Positions 35,839-45,386 of a DNA stretch of 61,056 bases are shown piece after piece. Origin of the DNA: Coriobacteriaceae bacterium (GTDB lineage Bacteria > Actinomycetota > Coriobacteriia > Coriobacteriales > Coriobacteriaceae). The DNA is taken from positions 1 through 61,056 of the forward strand of contig CABJEP010000016.1 of NCBI GenBank assembly GCA_902364645.1, given 5' to 3'. The position numbers and the translations under genes were made by a program. Numbering within the stretch: position 1 is the stretch's first letter; every line of letters starts with the position of its first letter. A model generated the notes under the pieces. The model saw only the letters and a list, made by a program, of their open reading frames with translations. It did not search any database and was not told the origin of the DNA.

Positions 35839-38836
35839 ATCGCTCGACCAGCACGCGATTGAGCCGTCCCTCCACCAAGCGCTCGTATAGACGCCGCGTC
35901 TCGGGCTCGGGCACGCCATTGACCTGCTCCCTCAGATGGTGCATATGCCCGCTGTACAGCTCGACGATATCGCGCCGCCGCCCCGCCGCACTGTAGACGC
36001 GCATGGCGCAGCGCACCATATCCTCACGCGCCGTTTCCTGCCGAAGCCCCGACTCCGCCAGCCAAATCGCCGACTGCAGGTCGTTTTCTTCTAGAGCGGC
36101 ATTTGCCCCCTTAATCATGCAATCGATGTACTTTGACTGCATAATGCGCCGCATGCGCAAAAAGTAGGTTGGATTACAGCCATTGGGAACATACAGCGGT
36201 CCGGCATAAAGCTGCTCAATCTTAAGGCACAGCTCAACTAAATGGGGCCCGCGCGCACCCGTGCGATTTCCCAAAACCTCGCGGCTTATCTGGTCAAACA
36301 GCCGTACATCGGTCTTGACGTAGTCGCCGTTGAGTCCGATGCATTCATTTTGGATGAGCACACACGACTTGCCATCCGGCGTCGGTCCCAAAGCCGACCG
36401 CAAGCGCGATATCGTCGAGTACAGGTTGTTGCGGGCGCTATTGAACTCGGCATGGGGCCACAACTCCATTGCCAGCGTCTCGCGGTCGACGAGCGCATCC
36501 ATGCCCAGTGCAAGCCGCTCGGCAAGCGTCGCCGCCTTCTTGCGGCGCCACATTTTGTCCGTGATGGGAAACCCGTCGCGCTCGGCGCGGAACGCACCAA
36601 ACATGCGAATCTCGATATGGTCGATGGTATCAACGGCTTCAACCTCGCCAGCCTGGAACAGGCGCTCGCCCTCCCCTTCCAAATCGTCGCGCAGCGAGTA
36701 CCGCGACAGCTCGCGCACGGGAAGCTTCTTGCGAATCCTGGTCGCCGGCTCGCCCAGACAATGCATGGCAAGGCGCGCAAAGAGCCGATACGATGGTTCC
36801 AGAATCCCCGCGCGATTCATGGACATCCAGGCCGCAAGATCGCTATCTCGCCCCGCGCAAGCCAAATGCAGCGCCACCATCCAGGCTTCTGCACCACCAA
36901 CCTGCGTCTGGCTTATATCGAGCAACTCCGCTTCCTCGCGTACCGAAACCATCGAGGTGTTACGCAGATACGCCGCGCGCTCCAGCAGCAATGCGTTATC
37001 GCGCATGTACGCAATCGACTCCTCGGCAAGTTTGAGCACTTGGACCGCACGGAACTTTGCATTAACCGGCCGTCCCTCTGCCAGCGACTGCCAGCCTTCT
37101 AGCAACAGGCCAAACAGCTGAATCTGGTTGTCGCGCATGCGCACGGCAAAACGATCGAGCTCGTTGAACGCCGCGTCGTCGGTTACCGGCAGGCCGGAAA
37201 GGAGCCGCCGTGCCGCCAACACCATGCGCACCCAGATAGCCATCGCCTTAAGCCCACGCACGTCGAGCGCCTCCCGCACCACCGTCATCTCGTCGTCGCG
37301 CTCGTCGGTTCCCGTAAACGACCCGTCAAAGAGCTCCACCAGCATGCTATCGGCCCGTATAACAATCCCCGCGATGTCGAGCTCACAGTCGTAGGCCTTG
37401 CTCGTTTTGAGCTGCTGTAGAACGCCGCCGTCATCTCCCCGTTCGGTCAGGCATCGCTTGACCTCGATATGCGCGGACAGCATGTCGAGTGCGGTGTGGG
37501 ACGTCTCTATTTCTGGCACGGCCAGGTTCGTAGGAAGCCCAAGCCCGTTGTCCCCATAGCAAACAGCCGTCAGTGTCTGGGCCACCCTCCATGAAACAGG
37601 GTCTATTTCGCAGGCCGCCCGTTCGCCCCCGCGCTCGATGACCGATGCCATATAGCGAGCGAGCTTTGTATTGGACACGCTGACCGCCGCCAGATATACG
37701 CCGAGCGCCTCAGCAGGCGTTGGCTCTGGAGCCGGATCGTCGGCATCGATCGTGCCCAGCGCTGCCCGGCAGATATCGGCCCCGTGCCCCGTCAGAGCCA
37801 GATCGACCCCATACTGCCCAGCAAGTTCAAGGACCGCTTCACGGTCCAAAAAGGCGTCCGCCAGGCCCATCGCCGCATCGCATCTACCCGCCTTAAGCAA
37901 AATCCGGGCCGCCCTCGGAACAAGCTCGGGGCGAACCTCGGCCACCAACTTGCGCAAGCGCAAGCGTCCGTTATCCTCCGTGCCCAGACACGTAAAACTC
38001 CGCTCGGCGGGATCCAAGCCAAAGATCGGGTAGTCGCGTACAAAGTAGGACTGGTCGACCATCGACAACCTCACCCCACAAGCCTCGAGTTCTGCGATAT
38101 TGCCCTCGCCCATCAAAACCATGAGACATGCCACGCAAAACAGCGCATTATTGTCGAGCGAAGCCAGATCGACAAGTGCCGCGCCATATACGTTGACAAT
38201 CTCGTTTTCGAGCAGACCGGCTACGTCGCCTTGGCCATACAGACCCGTCTGCAATGCCGAGACGAGCTCGGGCACGCCCTGCGTAAGCTGATAAAAGTCG
38301 AGCGATGTGCTGATCGAAAACGCCGATGCCCACGCCGAATACTCATAGGCATGCACCTTGAGCATCTGCGCATTGATCTTAACCGAATCGCCCAGCCCAT
38401 GAATCAGCTGACGATTTGAAGGACGGCAGGAGATAAAGACCCCTATCCCCATAGCGCGCAGGCCGCGAATCCTGTCGATGAGGTCTTCGGTATCGTGCTG
38501 ATCGAGGTTTGGCACATTATCAATCGCGATAAGGGAGTGCGGTTTGTCTTTGAGTTCTTCGGTAACCACCTCGAGCTGCATAAACACCTCGCGCCCAATG
38601 GCGCGATCGGCCTCGATAATCCGCACGGGGCCTCGCGTCGGGTCGCATTTAACCTCATGGGTGTACTGCAGCAGCACCGAGGTCTTCCCAAACCCGTCGG
38701 GCGCATAAAGAACCACGATGCCGGCTTTTCGGCCCTTGGCGATAAGCTCATTCATCAAGCGTTCGCGTCGCACCATATAGCCTCCGCCCAGCGGCATCAG
38801 CTCGAGGTCGTCTATACCGCTCAAATCGTTTACCAT
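35837..38836 (-). CDS. large P-loop ATPase regulator with C-terminal BTAD domain
   Basis: The 999-residue protein is a signal-sensing transcription regulator. The N-terminus is a STAND-like ATPase: Walker A VLYAPDGFGKTSVL (about 42-55) and the likely Walker B LIAIDN. A long helical middle follows. Near 755-850 a winged-helix of the OmpR/SARP type begins (IEIRMFGAFRAERDG, MWRRKKAATLAERLAL), and a bacterial transcriptional activator (BTAD) domain ends the protein. There is no LuxR-type helix-turn-helix. The design resembles AfsR/SARP-type regulators but with the ATPase first. The target is unknown; no partner gene is adjacent. Confidence 0.8.
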   Translation of the reverse strand: MVNDLSGIDDLELMPLGGGYMVRRERLMNELIAKGRKAGIVVLYAPDGFGKTSVLLQYTHEVKCDPTRGPVRIIEADRAIGREVFMQLEVVTEELKDKPHSLIAIDNVPNLDQHDTEDLIDRIRGLRAMGIGVFISCRPSNRQLIHGLGDSVKINAQMLKVHAYEYSAWASAFSISTSLDFYQLTQGVPELVSALQTGLYGQGDVAGLLENEIVNVYGAALVDLASLDNNALFCVACLMVLMGEGNIAELEACGVRLSMVDQSYFVRDYPIFGLDPAERSFTCLGTEDNGRLRLRKLVAEVRPELVPRAARILLKAGRCDAAMGLADAFLDREAVLELAGQYGVDLALTGHGADICRAALGTIDADDPAPEPTPAEALGVYLAAVSVSNTKLARYMASVIERGGERAACEIDPVSWRVAQTLTAVCYGDNGLGLPTNLAVPEIETSHTALDMLSAHIEVKRCLTERGDDGGVLQQLKTSKAYDCELDIAGIVIRADSMLVELFDGSFTGTDERDDEMTVVREALDVRGLKAMAIWVRMVLAARRLLSGLPVTDDAAFNELDRFAVRMRDNQIQLFGLLLEGWQSLAEGRPVNAKFRAVQVLKLAEESIAYMRDNALLLERAAYLRNTSMVSVREEAELLDISQTQVGGAEAWMVALHLACAGRDSDLAAWMSMNRAGILEPSYRLFARLAMHCLGEPATRIRKKLPVRELSRYSLRDDLEGEGERLFQAGEVEAVDTIDHIEIRMFGAFRAERDGFPITDKMWRRKKAATLAERLALGMDALVDRETLAMELWPHAEFNSARNNLYSTISRLRSALGPTPDGKSCVLIQNECIGLNGDYVKTDVRLFDQISREVLGNRTGARGPHLVELCLKIEQLYAGPLYVPNGCNPTYFLRMRRIMQSKYIDCMIKGANAALEENDLQSAIWLAESGLRQETAREDMVRCAMRVYSAAGRRRDIVELYSGHMHHLREQVNGVPEPETRRLYERLVEGRLNRVLVER

Positions 38837-39227
38837 GCCCGCTCCTCAACTCGACCGTATGGACACTGTAACCGCAAGACCATACAAGCCGCGCTATGAA
38901 TAGAGCGACCTTGCGTTTTAGGTTGTCTTTTGGTACGCAAGCGGCAAGTTTTTGTACAGCGAGGGCCGATTGTTATTAATCCCCCGACTAATCGGTCTTT
39001 AAGCAGGTAAATGAGCTTGTCAGCTTGTCCCATCTAAGCGGCAGTGTAACGCAAATGAACAAGGTTCAGCTATGTCATTCAACTCGCCTAGCACCCGCTA
39101 CCGTCTACGACCTTTTGGTGGCATTTTTGCATAGAATCTGGTATGGAATGAATCAAACTGTTGGGCATCCGGCATTCGTCAAGCTTGCGGCAAGATTTTG
39201 GTCAAGCGGGCGGAGAGGGATAACAAA
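38837..39227. other. non-coding spacer upstream of the BTAD regulator
   Basis: No gene is supported. The AT-richer first half contains CCGATT/AATCGG pairing (about 38966-38995), and the spacer probably carries the regulator promoter. The second half contains no recognised element. Confidence 0.3.
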
Positions 39228-39252
39228 AAGGCCCCCGCAAAGCGGAGGCCTT
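39228..39252 (-). terminator. intrinsic terminator of nagB
   Basis: AAGGCCCCCGC pairs with GCGGAGGCCTT with one mismatch. The minus strand continues TTTTTGTTATCC. Confidence 0.8.
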
Positions 39253-39284
39253 AGGCAAGGCTATGTCGAGATGCAGGATTCGCG

Positions 39285-40013
39285 CTACTCGCAGAGCGAA
39301 AGGGCGGCCTCGTCGGCAACGACAACGCAGTTGGTGTGCAGCTGCAGGATCGAAGCCGGGCACGCGGGCGTAACCGGACCATAGCACATGTCATGCACGG
39401 CCTGAGCCTTGGCCTCGCCGTTGGCGACGACTAGGATCATGCGGGCATACATGATGGTCTGGGTACCCATGGTGTAGGCCTGACGGGGAACATCGTCGAT
39501 GCTGTCGAACAGGCGGCTGTTGGCCTGAATGGTGCTCTCGGTGAGGTCGACGCAGTGCGTGCCCTTGGAAAAGTGGTCATCGGGCTCGTTGAAACCGATG
39601 TGGCCGTTGTTGCCAATGCCGAGCAGCTGCAGATCCGGGTAACCGGCGGCGGCGACGATCTTGTCGTACTCAGAGCAGGCAGCGGCGGCGTCGGGGTTGG
39701 AACCGTCGGGCACATGCGTGTTGTTCAGGTCGATGTTGATGTGATCGAAGAAGTTCTCACGCATGAAGTAGTGATAGCTCTGGGGATCGTCGTGCGAAAG
39801 GCCGCGATACTCGTCCAGGTTGTAGGTGCTGACCTCGGCAAAGTCGACGTCGCCCTTCTCGTACCAAGCAGCGAGCTGCTTGTAGGCACCGATCGGGGTG
39901 GAGCCGGTGGCAAGACCCAGCACGCAATCGGGCTTGAGGATAACCTGCGCCGAGATGATATTGGCGGCCTTGCGGCTCATATCCTCGTAGTCTTTAGCTT
40001 TAATGATCTTCAT
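39285..40013 (-). CDS. nagB: glucosamine-6-phosphate deaminase
   Basis: The 242-residue enzyme converts glucosamine-6-phosphate to fructose-6-phosphate and ammonia. Seen are the phosphate loop GLATGSTPIGAY, the catalytic-base segment YNLDEYRGL, and GIGNNGHIGFNEP with the active-site His and Glu. The start at 40013 follows AAGGAC; the frame extends 26 codons upstream without family similarity. It lies near glmM, which consumes glucosamine-6-phosphate in the opposite direction, and near a PTS IIA gene. Confidence 0.96.
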   Translation of the reverse strand: MKIIKAKDYEDMSRKAANIISAQVILKPDCVLGLATGSTPIGAYKQLAAWYEKGDVDFAEVSTYNLDEYRGLSHDDPQSYHYFMRENFFDHINIDLNNTHVPDGSNPDAAAACSEYDKIVAAAGYPDLQLLGIGNNGHIGFNEPDDHFSKGTHCVDLTESTIQANSRLFDSIDDVPRQAYTMGTQTIMYARMILVVANGEAKAQAVHDMCYGPVTPACPASILQLHTNCVVVADEAALSLCE

Positions 40014-40174
40014 TACGCGTCCTTTCTCGTACAAGAGAGGCAAGGCTCCCCTTACAAGCACTTGCCCGCGGCCCGCGTCGGCCGCAACCAACGTGTGCGG
40101 CCACCAGGGCGAGGTCGCGTAATGTATGTGTCTCGTGTCTAGCCGCGTCGAGGCCCCTGCCCGTCCACGGTGAC

Positions 40175-40245
40175 CCGAAGCCTTTTAGCTTCGGACAAAT
40201 CCCATCTTGCCACGGAGGGCGTCCTCTTTCAAGGGCGCCCTCCGT
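40175..40245 (-). terminator. two hairpins between the PTS IIA gene and nagB
   Basis: CCGAAGC/GCTTCGG (40175-40194, TTTTA region in the loop) and the perfect 10-bp ACGGAGGGCG/CGCCCTCCGT (40212-40245) follow the PTS IIA stop. No long T-run is present, so they may be weak terminators or RNA processing structures. Confidence 0.45.
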
Positions 40246-40285
40246 AAACGTGTTTGAATTGTAGGCTAATGGCCACGTGCACTTG

Positions 40286-40783
40286 CTAGCGCTCGCGAGC
40301 AACGATGAGCTGGTCCATCTCTTCGACATGCGCACCAACGGAGCCCTTGATACTCGAGAACTCAACGGAGTTGCACACCAAGATGGGAACCGTCACATCA
40401 TAGCCCTCGGCAGCAATTGCCTCACGATCGAACTCAATGAGTACATCGCCCTTGTGGACGATGTCACCCACTTGCGCATGTACGGTAAAGTGCTTGCCCT
40501 CGAGCTGAACAGTGTCCAAGCCAACGTGGATGAGCACGTCCAAGCCATCGACCGTGTTAAGCGCAACGGCGTGTCCCGTGGGAAAAATAGCCTCGACCTT
40601 GGCGTCTGCTGGCGCAATCACGCGCGTACCCGTAGGCTGAATCGCCACGCCCTGGCCCAACAGGCCGGTGGCAAATGTCTGGTCATTGACCTCGGACAAC
40701 GAAATGACGTCGCCCGAGATGGGAGCATCCAGCGTAAGGACTCGACCACGCATACCAAAAGACCTTAGGACTTTAGTGAACAT
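40286..40783 (-). CDS. PTS EIIA component, glucose type
   Basis: The 165-residue protein is a free EIIA-Glc-like domain. Both conserved histidines are present: H71 (FPTGHAVAL) and the phosphorylated H86 (VLIHVGLDTV), with QLEGKHF following. It receives phosphate from HPr and passes it to a membrane EIIBC encoded elsewhere. A hydrophobic N-terminal MFTKVLRSFG resembles the amphipathic EIIA helix. The start at 40783 lies after GAGGGGG. A link to N-acetylglucosamine uptake is suggested only by the neighbouring nagB and glmM. Confidence 0.9.
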   Translation of the reverse strand: MFTKVLRSFGMRGRVLTLDAPISGDVISLSEVNDQTFATGLLGQGVAIQPTGTRVIAPADAKVEAIFPTGHAVALNTVDGLDVLIHVGLDTVQLEGKHFTVHAQVGDIVHKGDVLIEFDREAIAAEGYDVTVPILVCNSVEFSSIKGSVGAHVEEMDQLIVARER

Positions 40784-40854
40784 GCTCCCCCTCGGACATA
40801 CCAATCGACCAAAATAGCCTTAACAGTTTACCACTTGGCACTCGTTTTTGACCA

Positions 40855-42192
40855 TTAGGGAAGTTCGCGCTTGACAACCTCGACGATGTCGTCGACAACG
40901 CGCTGGGTCAGCTCGTGCGTCTCGGCCTCGGCCATAACGCGGACCAGCGGCTCGGTACCGCTCGGACGCACCAGAATGCGGCCGCGACCATTGAGCTCCT
41001 TCTCGGCGGCAGCGACGGCATCCCAGATAGGCTGGCAATCGTCCAGACCAGCCTTGTTGTCGGAATGCACGTTGACGAGTACCTGCGGGTACTTCTTCAT
41101 GATGCCGGCAAGATCGGTGAGGGTACGACCGGTGCGCTTGAGCACGGCCAATAGCTGCAGTGCCGTCACCAGACCGTCGCCGGTGGTGTTGTGCTCCAGG
41201 AAGATGATGTGGCCGGACTGCTCGCCGCCGATGACGGCGCCATCCGCGAGCATACGCTCCAGAACGTAGCGGTCGCCCACGGCGGTCTGAACCATCTCGA
41301 AGCCCTGCTCCTTCATAGCGATGGAGAAGCCCAGGTTGCACATGACGGTCGAGACGATCTCGGAGTTGGCGAGCTTGCCGCGAGCGGCCAGATCGGAGCC
41401 GCAGATAGCCAGGATGTAGTCGCCGTCGATCTCGTTGCCCTCACTGTCCACGAACAGTACGCGGTCGGCGTCGCCGTCGTGGGCCAGACCGATGTCAGCA
41501 TGGGTGCGCAGCACGAGCTCGCGCAGAGGCTCGAGGTGCGTAGAGCCGCACTCGACATTGATGTCGGTGCCGCAGTAATCGGTGTTGATGGCATGGACCG
41601 TGGCACCCAGGCGCTGCAGCGCGGCGGGCGTAGTCTGGCAGGAAGCACCGTGACCGCAGTCGACGGCAACAACCAGGCCATCGAGCTTAAGGCCGTCGAG
41701 CGTGCTGATGGCATGATCGACATAGGCCTTGCGGGCGTCTTTCATCTTGATGATGTGACCCACACCGGCGCCGGTCGGCAGCGTGTCGGCAGCCATGGCC
41801 TCCTCGGACATGACCCAGGCGCTGATCTCTTCCTCGACAGCATCGGGAAGCTTCATGCCCTTGCGGCTAAAGAACTTGATGCCGTTGAACTCCGGCGGAT
41901 TATGCGAAGCGGAGATGACGATGCCGCCGTCGAGCTCGTTTTGGACGGTGAGCAGCGCCACGGCCGGCGTAGGGATAACGCCGCAGCAATGCGGACGGCC
42001 GCCCTCTGCCATAATGCCAGCGGTCAGAGCACTCTCGAGCATGGTACCCGAAAGACGCGTGTCGCGGCCGATGCAGATGTCCGGGCCAAGGAACTTGGTC
42101 GCCGCGCGGCCCAGGCGAAACGCGAGGTCGCACGAGAGGTCGGCATTGGCGACGCCACGGACGCCGTCGGTACCGAAGATGTTCTGGGGCAT
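40855..42192 (-). CDS. glmM: phosphoglucosamine mutase
   Basis: The 445-residue enzyme interconverts glucosamine-6-phosphate and glucosamine-1-phosphate for peptidoglycan synthesis. The N-terminus FGTDGVRGVAN, the phosphoserine loop ISASHNP (S96), the metal-binding DGDADR and the C-terminal phosphate-binding RPSGTEPLVRVMAE are all present. The start follows AAGGAG. It follows rpsI in the common actinobacterial rplM-rpsI-glmM order, but a terminator separates them. Confidence 0.97.
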   Translation of the reverse strand: MPQNIFGTDGVRGVANADLSCDLAFRLGRAATKFLGPDICIGRDTRLSGTMLESALTAGIMAEGGRPHCCGVIPTPAVALLTVQNELDGGIVISASHNPPEFNGIKFFSRKGMKLPDAVEEEISAWVMSEEAMAADTLPTGAGVGHIIKMKDARKAYVDHAISTLDGLKLDGLVVAVDCGHGASCQTTPAALQRLGATVHAINTDYCGTDINVECGSTHLEPLRELVLRTHADIGLAHDGDADRVLFVDSEGNEIDGDYILAICGSDLAARGKLANSEIVSTVMCNLGFSIAMKEQGFEMVQTAVGDRYVLERMLADGAVIGGEQSGHIIFLEHNTTGDGLVTALQLLAVLKRTGRTLTDLAGIMKKYPQVLVNVHSDNKAGLDDCQPIWDAVAAAEKELNGRGRILVRPSGTEPLVRVMAEAETHELTQRVVDDIVEVVKRELP

Positions 42193-42250
42193 AGGATCGC
42201 TCCTTCCCTAGCAGGCGATATACAACCGCCCACCCTAGTCGAAAAAGAAA

Positions 42251-42284
42251 AGCGGGACCCGCCGAGGAATCGGCAGGCCCCGCT
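42251..42284 (-). terminator. intrinsic terminator of rplM-rpsI
   Basis: AGCGGG...CCGCC and GGC...CCCGCT pair in a GC-rich hairpin. The minus strand continues TTTTCTTTTTC. Confidence 0.8.
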
Positions 42285-42315
42285 TGTACATTGTATCTCG
42301 AAAGGAGATAAAACC

Positions 42316-42711
<396 letters not shown>

Positions 42712-42713
42712 CT

Positions 42714-43157
42714 TTAAGCCTCCAGCTCAATCTTCGTGGGGTTCTGGGCAGCATGCGGATGCTCGGCACCAGCGTAGACCTTAAGCTTGGTCATCTGGGC
42801 ACGGCCGAGGGTGGTCTTGGGCAGCATACCGCGAACGGCGCGCTCGATGACCTTCTCCGGGTGCTTCTCCATAGCCTGGCGGAAGCTCTCAGCCTTGAGG
42901 CCGCCGTTGTAGCCGCTGTGGCGATAATAGGTCTTCGTGTCGGCCTTGTTACCGGTAAGCTGGACCTTATCGGCGTTGATGACGACAACGAAGTCGCCGC
43001 AGTCGCTGTTGGGCGTGAACTGGGGCTTGTTCTTACCGCGCAGGATCATTGCGATCTGGGTGGCAAGACGGCCCAGGACAGCACCATCGGCGTCGACGAG
43101 AACCCAGTTGCGCTGGACCTCGCCCTGCTTGGCGTAGTGAGTCGATTTCGAAATCAC
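42714..43157 (-). CDS. rplM: 50S ribosomal protein L13
   Basis: The 147-residue protein has [15 protein letters not shown], the [10 protein letters not shown] segment and [13 protein letters not shown], all typical for L13. The start is GTG at 43157, six bases after GGAGGAG. It is first in the rplM-rpsI operon. Confidence 0.98.
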   Translation of the reverse strand: MISKSTHYAKQGEVQRNWVLVDADGAVLGRLATQIAMILRGKNKPQFTPNSDCGDFVVVINADKVQLTGNKADTKTYYRHSGYNGGLKAESFRQAMEKHPEKVIERAVRGMLPKTTLGRAQMTKLKVYAGAEHPHAAQNPTKIELEA

Positions 43158-43351
43158 TTAGACTCCTCCATGTACAGTACGTGTTGTTACAGAGATTCAC
43201 GGGGCTCTGCAAGTAACCCGTCCATATTACCCCGCTCGCCGTACGAGTCAACAGGTATTTTGGCTCCGACCAGAGTTTCTGCACATGTCATCCACGAGCC
43301 GTGATTTTTCCAACTCTTTAGCTGTTGTCATTTTTTGAGGGTTCGCCGTCG

Positions 43352-44230
43352 CTAGCGCTCAACGAACTCTTGGATTTCCGCGAGCAGGCGCTTTGCCTCC
43401 TGACGGCCCTGGATATACAGGTCCAAAAGCTTTGCCGGATCGTGCTCGACATGGCCGACCTCGACCGGCTTTTGCGGAGCGACGACCAACGCACGGCCCT
43501 CGCGCTCATACTTCCACAGGTGCATGCGCTGTATGTTGTAACGGTCGTGGCGCGTCTCGATAGCCTCGAGCAGGTAGGGGTAGTCGGCATAGCGGGCGCG
43601 CGCGGCAGGCATAAACTCGTAGGGCTTTTTCTCGTACGAGCGGTCCTGCGTGACAATAACAACCGCGCGCTCGAAGCCGGCCTCCTCGAGCACATGCTCG
43701 ATAGGAACCGAATCGGCCACGCCGCCGTCGACGTATTTGTGCCCGTCAATCTCGACCGGCGGCGTCACCAGCGGCAGCGAGGTCGAGGCGCGCACGGCGT
43801 CGAGATCGAGCACGGCGCTTTTGACCGGGAGGTACGTGGCGGTTCCAAAGAGCATGTCCGTCGCGACGGCGTACATCTCAATGGGGCTCGCGTCGAAGGT
43901 CTCGTTGTCAAAGGGATCCAGGCGGTCCTGGACATCGTTGAAGATAAAGTCGTAACCCACAATGGAGCCCGTGGACGCAAACGATGCGGCGCCCATGAAG
44001 CGGTTGTCGTTGCAGAAAGCCAGGTTGATGCGGTTGGCACGGCCGATCTGGTGCGACTTGTAGTTCACGCCGTTGAGGGCGCCGGCCGATACGCCATATA
44101 CCGCCGGAATCTCGACGCCGGCCTCCATGAGAACGTCGAGCACGCCGGCGGTAAACTGCCCACGAAAACTGCCACCCTCCAAGACGAGCGCGACCTTGCC
44201 GGCGTTCTTTGCCTTATCTTCTGCAGTCAT
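43352..44230 (-). CDS. patatin-like phospholipase family protein
   Basis: The 292-residue protein carries the oxyanion loop LVLEGGSFRGQFTAGVLD, the nucleophile elbow GVSAGAL (Ser of G-x-S-x-G) and the catalytic DGG (VDGGVADSVP). It belongs to the patatin group with a YjjU/RssA-like layout and is predicted to hydrolyse lipid acyl chains. No signal peptide is seen. AGGAGG lies five bases before the ATG. It is alone between L13 and the ssrA repeat region. Confidence 0.9.
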   Translation of the reverse strand: MTAEDKAKNAGKVALVLEGGSFRGQFTAGVLDVLMEAGVEIPAVYGVSAGALNGVNYKSHQIGRANRINLAFCNDNRFMGAASFASTGSIVGYDFIFNDVQDRLDPFDNETFDASPIEMYAVATDMLFGTATYLPVKSAVLDLDAVRASTSLPLVTPPVEIDGHKYVDGGVADSVPIEHVLEEAGFERAVVIVTQDRSYEKKPYEFMPAARARYADYPYLLEAIETRHDRYNIQRMHLWKYEREGRALVVAPQKPVEVGHVEHDPAKLLDLYIQGRQEAKRLLAEIQEFVER

Positions 44231-44317
44231 ATTGACCTCCTGCGATTGCGTTTTGGCTTTCTTCTACCCAGTTTTGGAATGGAGGGCGCGCAGGTTTTTC
44301 GAGGCGGCAGGTGCAGC

Positions 44318-44460
44318 GGAAAGTGCGTCCCAGTTTGAGGCGGGATTACGGGATGCGCTTTCCGCTTGGACCGCCGTTGGGAAAGCGCGACCCGTTCTGA
44401 GCGCGGATTCCGGGATGGGCTTTCCGCCTGGGCTGCCATTGGGAAAGCGCGTCCCACTCT
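44318..44460. repeat. 62-bp tandem repeat, about 2.5 copies
   Basis: Full units start at 44349 and 44411, with a partial unit before. Each unit contains GCTTTCC...GGGAAAGCGCG, an inverted pair that could form a hairpin. Copies differ at several positions. No protein is supported. Confidence 0.65.
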
Positions 44461-44471
44461 GCGTCACTGAG

Positions 44472-44729
44472 GCGTTTTCTTTACGCCCGCGCCCTGCATA
44501 GAGTTCGATTCTCCGCGGGTGGGGGAATCCGTTGGTGCTGGGCATGGCTAGCTGAAATACCATCGGCAGCACATCTGTTTTGGGTTGGGGCTTTGCGCGG
44601 AGAATCCGCGTGTTTGCTTCGCGAACACGCACCGGCTTCGGCCGCCTGCCGGCGTCCTCGCCCGCGGGCCAAAAACGCTTACGCGTTTTCTTTACGCTCG
44701 CGCCCTGCACAGAGTTCGATTCTCCGCGG
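44472..44729. repeat. 47-bp direct repeat pair ending in an ssrA-like T arm
   Basis: Copies at 44472-44518 and 44683-44729 differ at only 2 of 47 positions. Each ends GAGTTCGATTCTCCGCG, the sequence of the tmRNA T arm, but in inverted orientation relative to ssrA. The 164 bp between them hold no gene. They may be remnants of attachment sites. Confidence 0.65.
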
Positions 44730-44747
44730 TACGGGCTAGAAATGAAA

Positions 44748-44777
44748 AGGCAGGTAGATACGAATATCTACCTGCCT
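44748..44777 (-). terminator. intrinsic terminator of ssrA
   Basis: AGGCAGGTAGATA and TATCTACCTGCCT form a perfect 13-bp stem with a CGAA loop. The minus strand continues TTTTCATTTC. Confidence 0.88.
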
Positions 44778-44785
44778 GTAACTAT

Positions 44786-45150
44786 TGGTGGAGGCGCGGA
44801 GAATCGAACTCCGGTCCACGAAAGCCCCCTGATTGGCATCTCCAAGCTCAGTCGCTGGTTTAGTCTCGGACGCTTTGCGCGCAGCGACACGCTCGTGACG
44901 TCCTAACCGGTTCGGTCTTAGCCCACGCCATACCGATTACGTGCGCAGGAGCATTCCCCTAAGATGACGTCGCGCCGGTGTCGGGGAAATCACCGGGTTG
45001 ACGCGCCGCTATAAACTAAGCAGCGAGAGCCATAGGCTCAAAAGAAGAGTTGTTGTCAATTCAATTTGACGGTACCCCTGTTTAACGAGGCGAGGAGACC
45101 TCGGCTTGCTTCCTCTCTCAGAGCTATCGTGTCGAAACCAGTCGCCCCCG
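44786..45150 (-). ncRNA. ssrA: transfer-messenger RNA (tmRNA)
   Basis: The minus strand starts GGGGGCGACTGGTTTCGACA and ends with GGAGTTCGATTCTCC and CGCCTCC-A-CCA. The 5' GGGGGCG pairs with 3' CGCCTCC to make the tRNA-like acceptor. The tag frame on the minus strand (45057-45016) reads DNNSSFEPMALAA then TAG; the exact resume codon (GAC or one codon before) is uncertain. The RNA rescues stalled ribosomes with SmpB, which is not in this window. Upstream (45151-45386) two short hairpins and a TAAGAT element, possibly the -10, are visible. Confidence 0.96.
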
Positions 45151-45386
45151 AATGTCGGGAAAGTCTGGATGGCATTGGGTACGAGCACCCAACGCCCGTC
45201 GACTTTTCAAGGAACATGCGGGGCGAGCCCCGCTTGTGGAGTGTTATCTTACCACGTTCTGAAAGCGGACAGCTGTTCTATGCACGAGCTGTGAAGACCC
45301 CAATGTGCGCCGCACTTCGCACTTTTGTTACCGATCGCGTCACGTATATTTTCGCCAAGCAAAATTGACCCGTCGAAAGGACCGTT

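Noticed and set aside
35837..38836. LuxR-type (LAL/MalT) regulator
   Set aside because: No C-terminal LuxR helix-turn-helix is present; the C-terminus is winged helix plus BTAD.
44580..44906. Plus-strand ORFs with GGGAENRTP or GESNSGP words
   Set aside because: They translate the 3' part of ssrA in antisense and are a known artefact of tmRNA/tRNA sequences.
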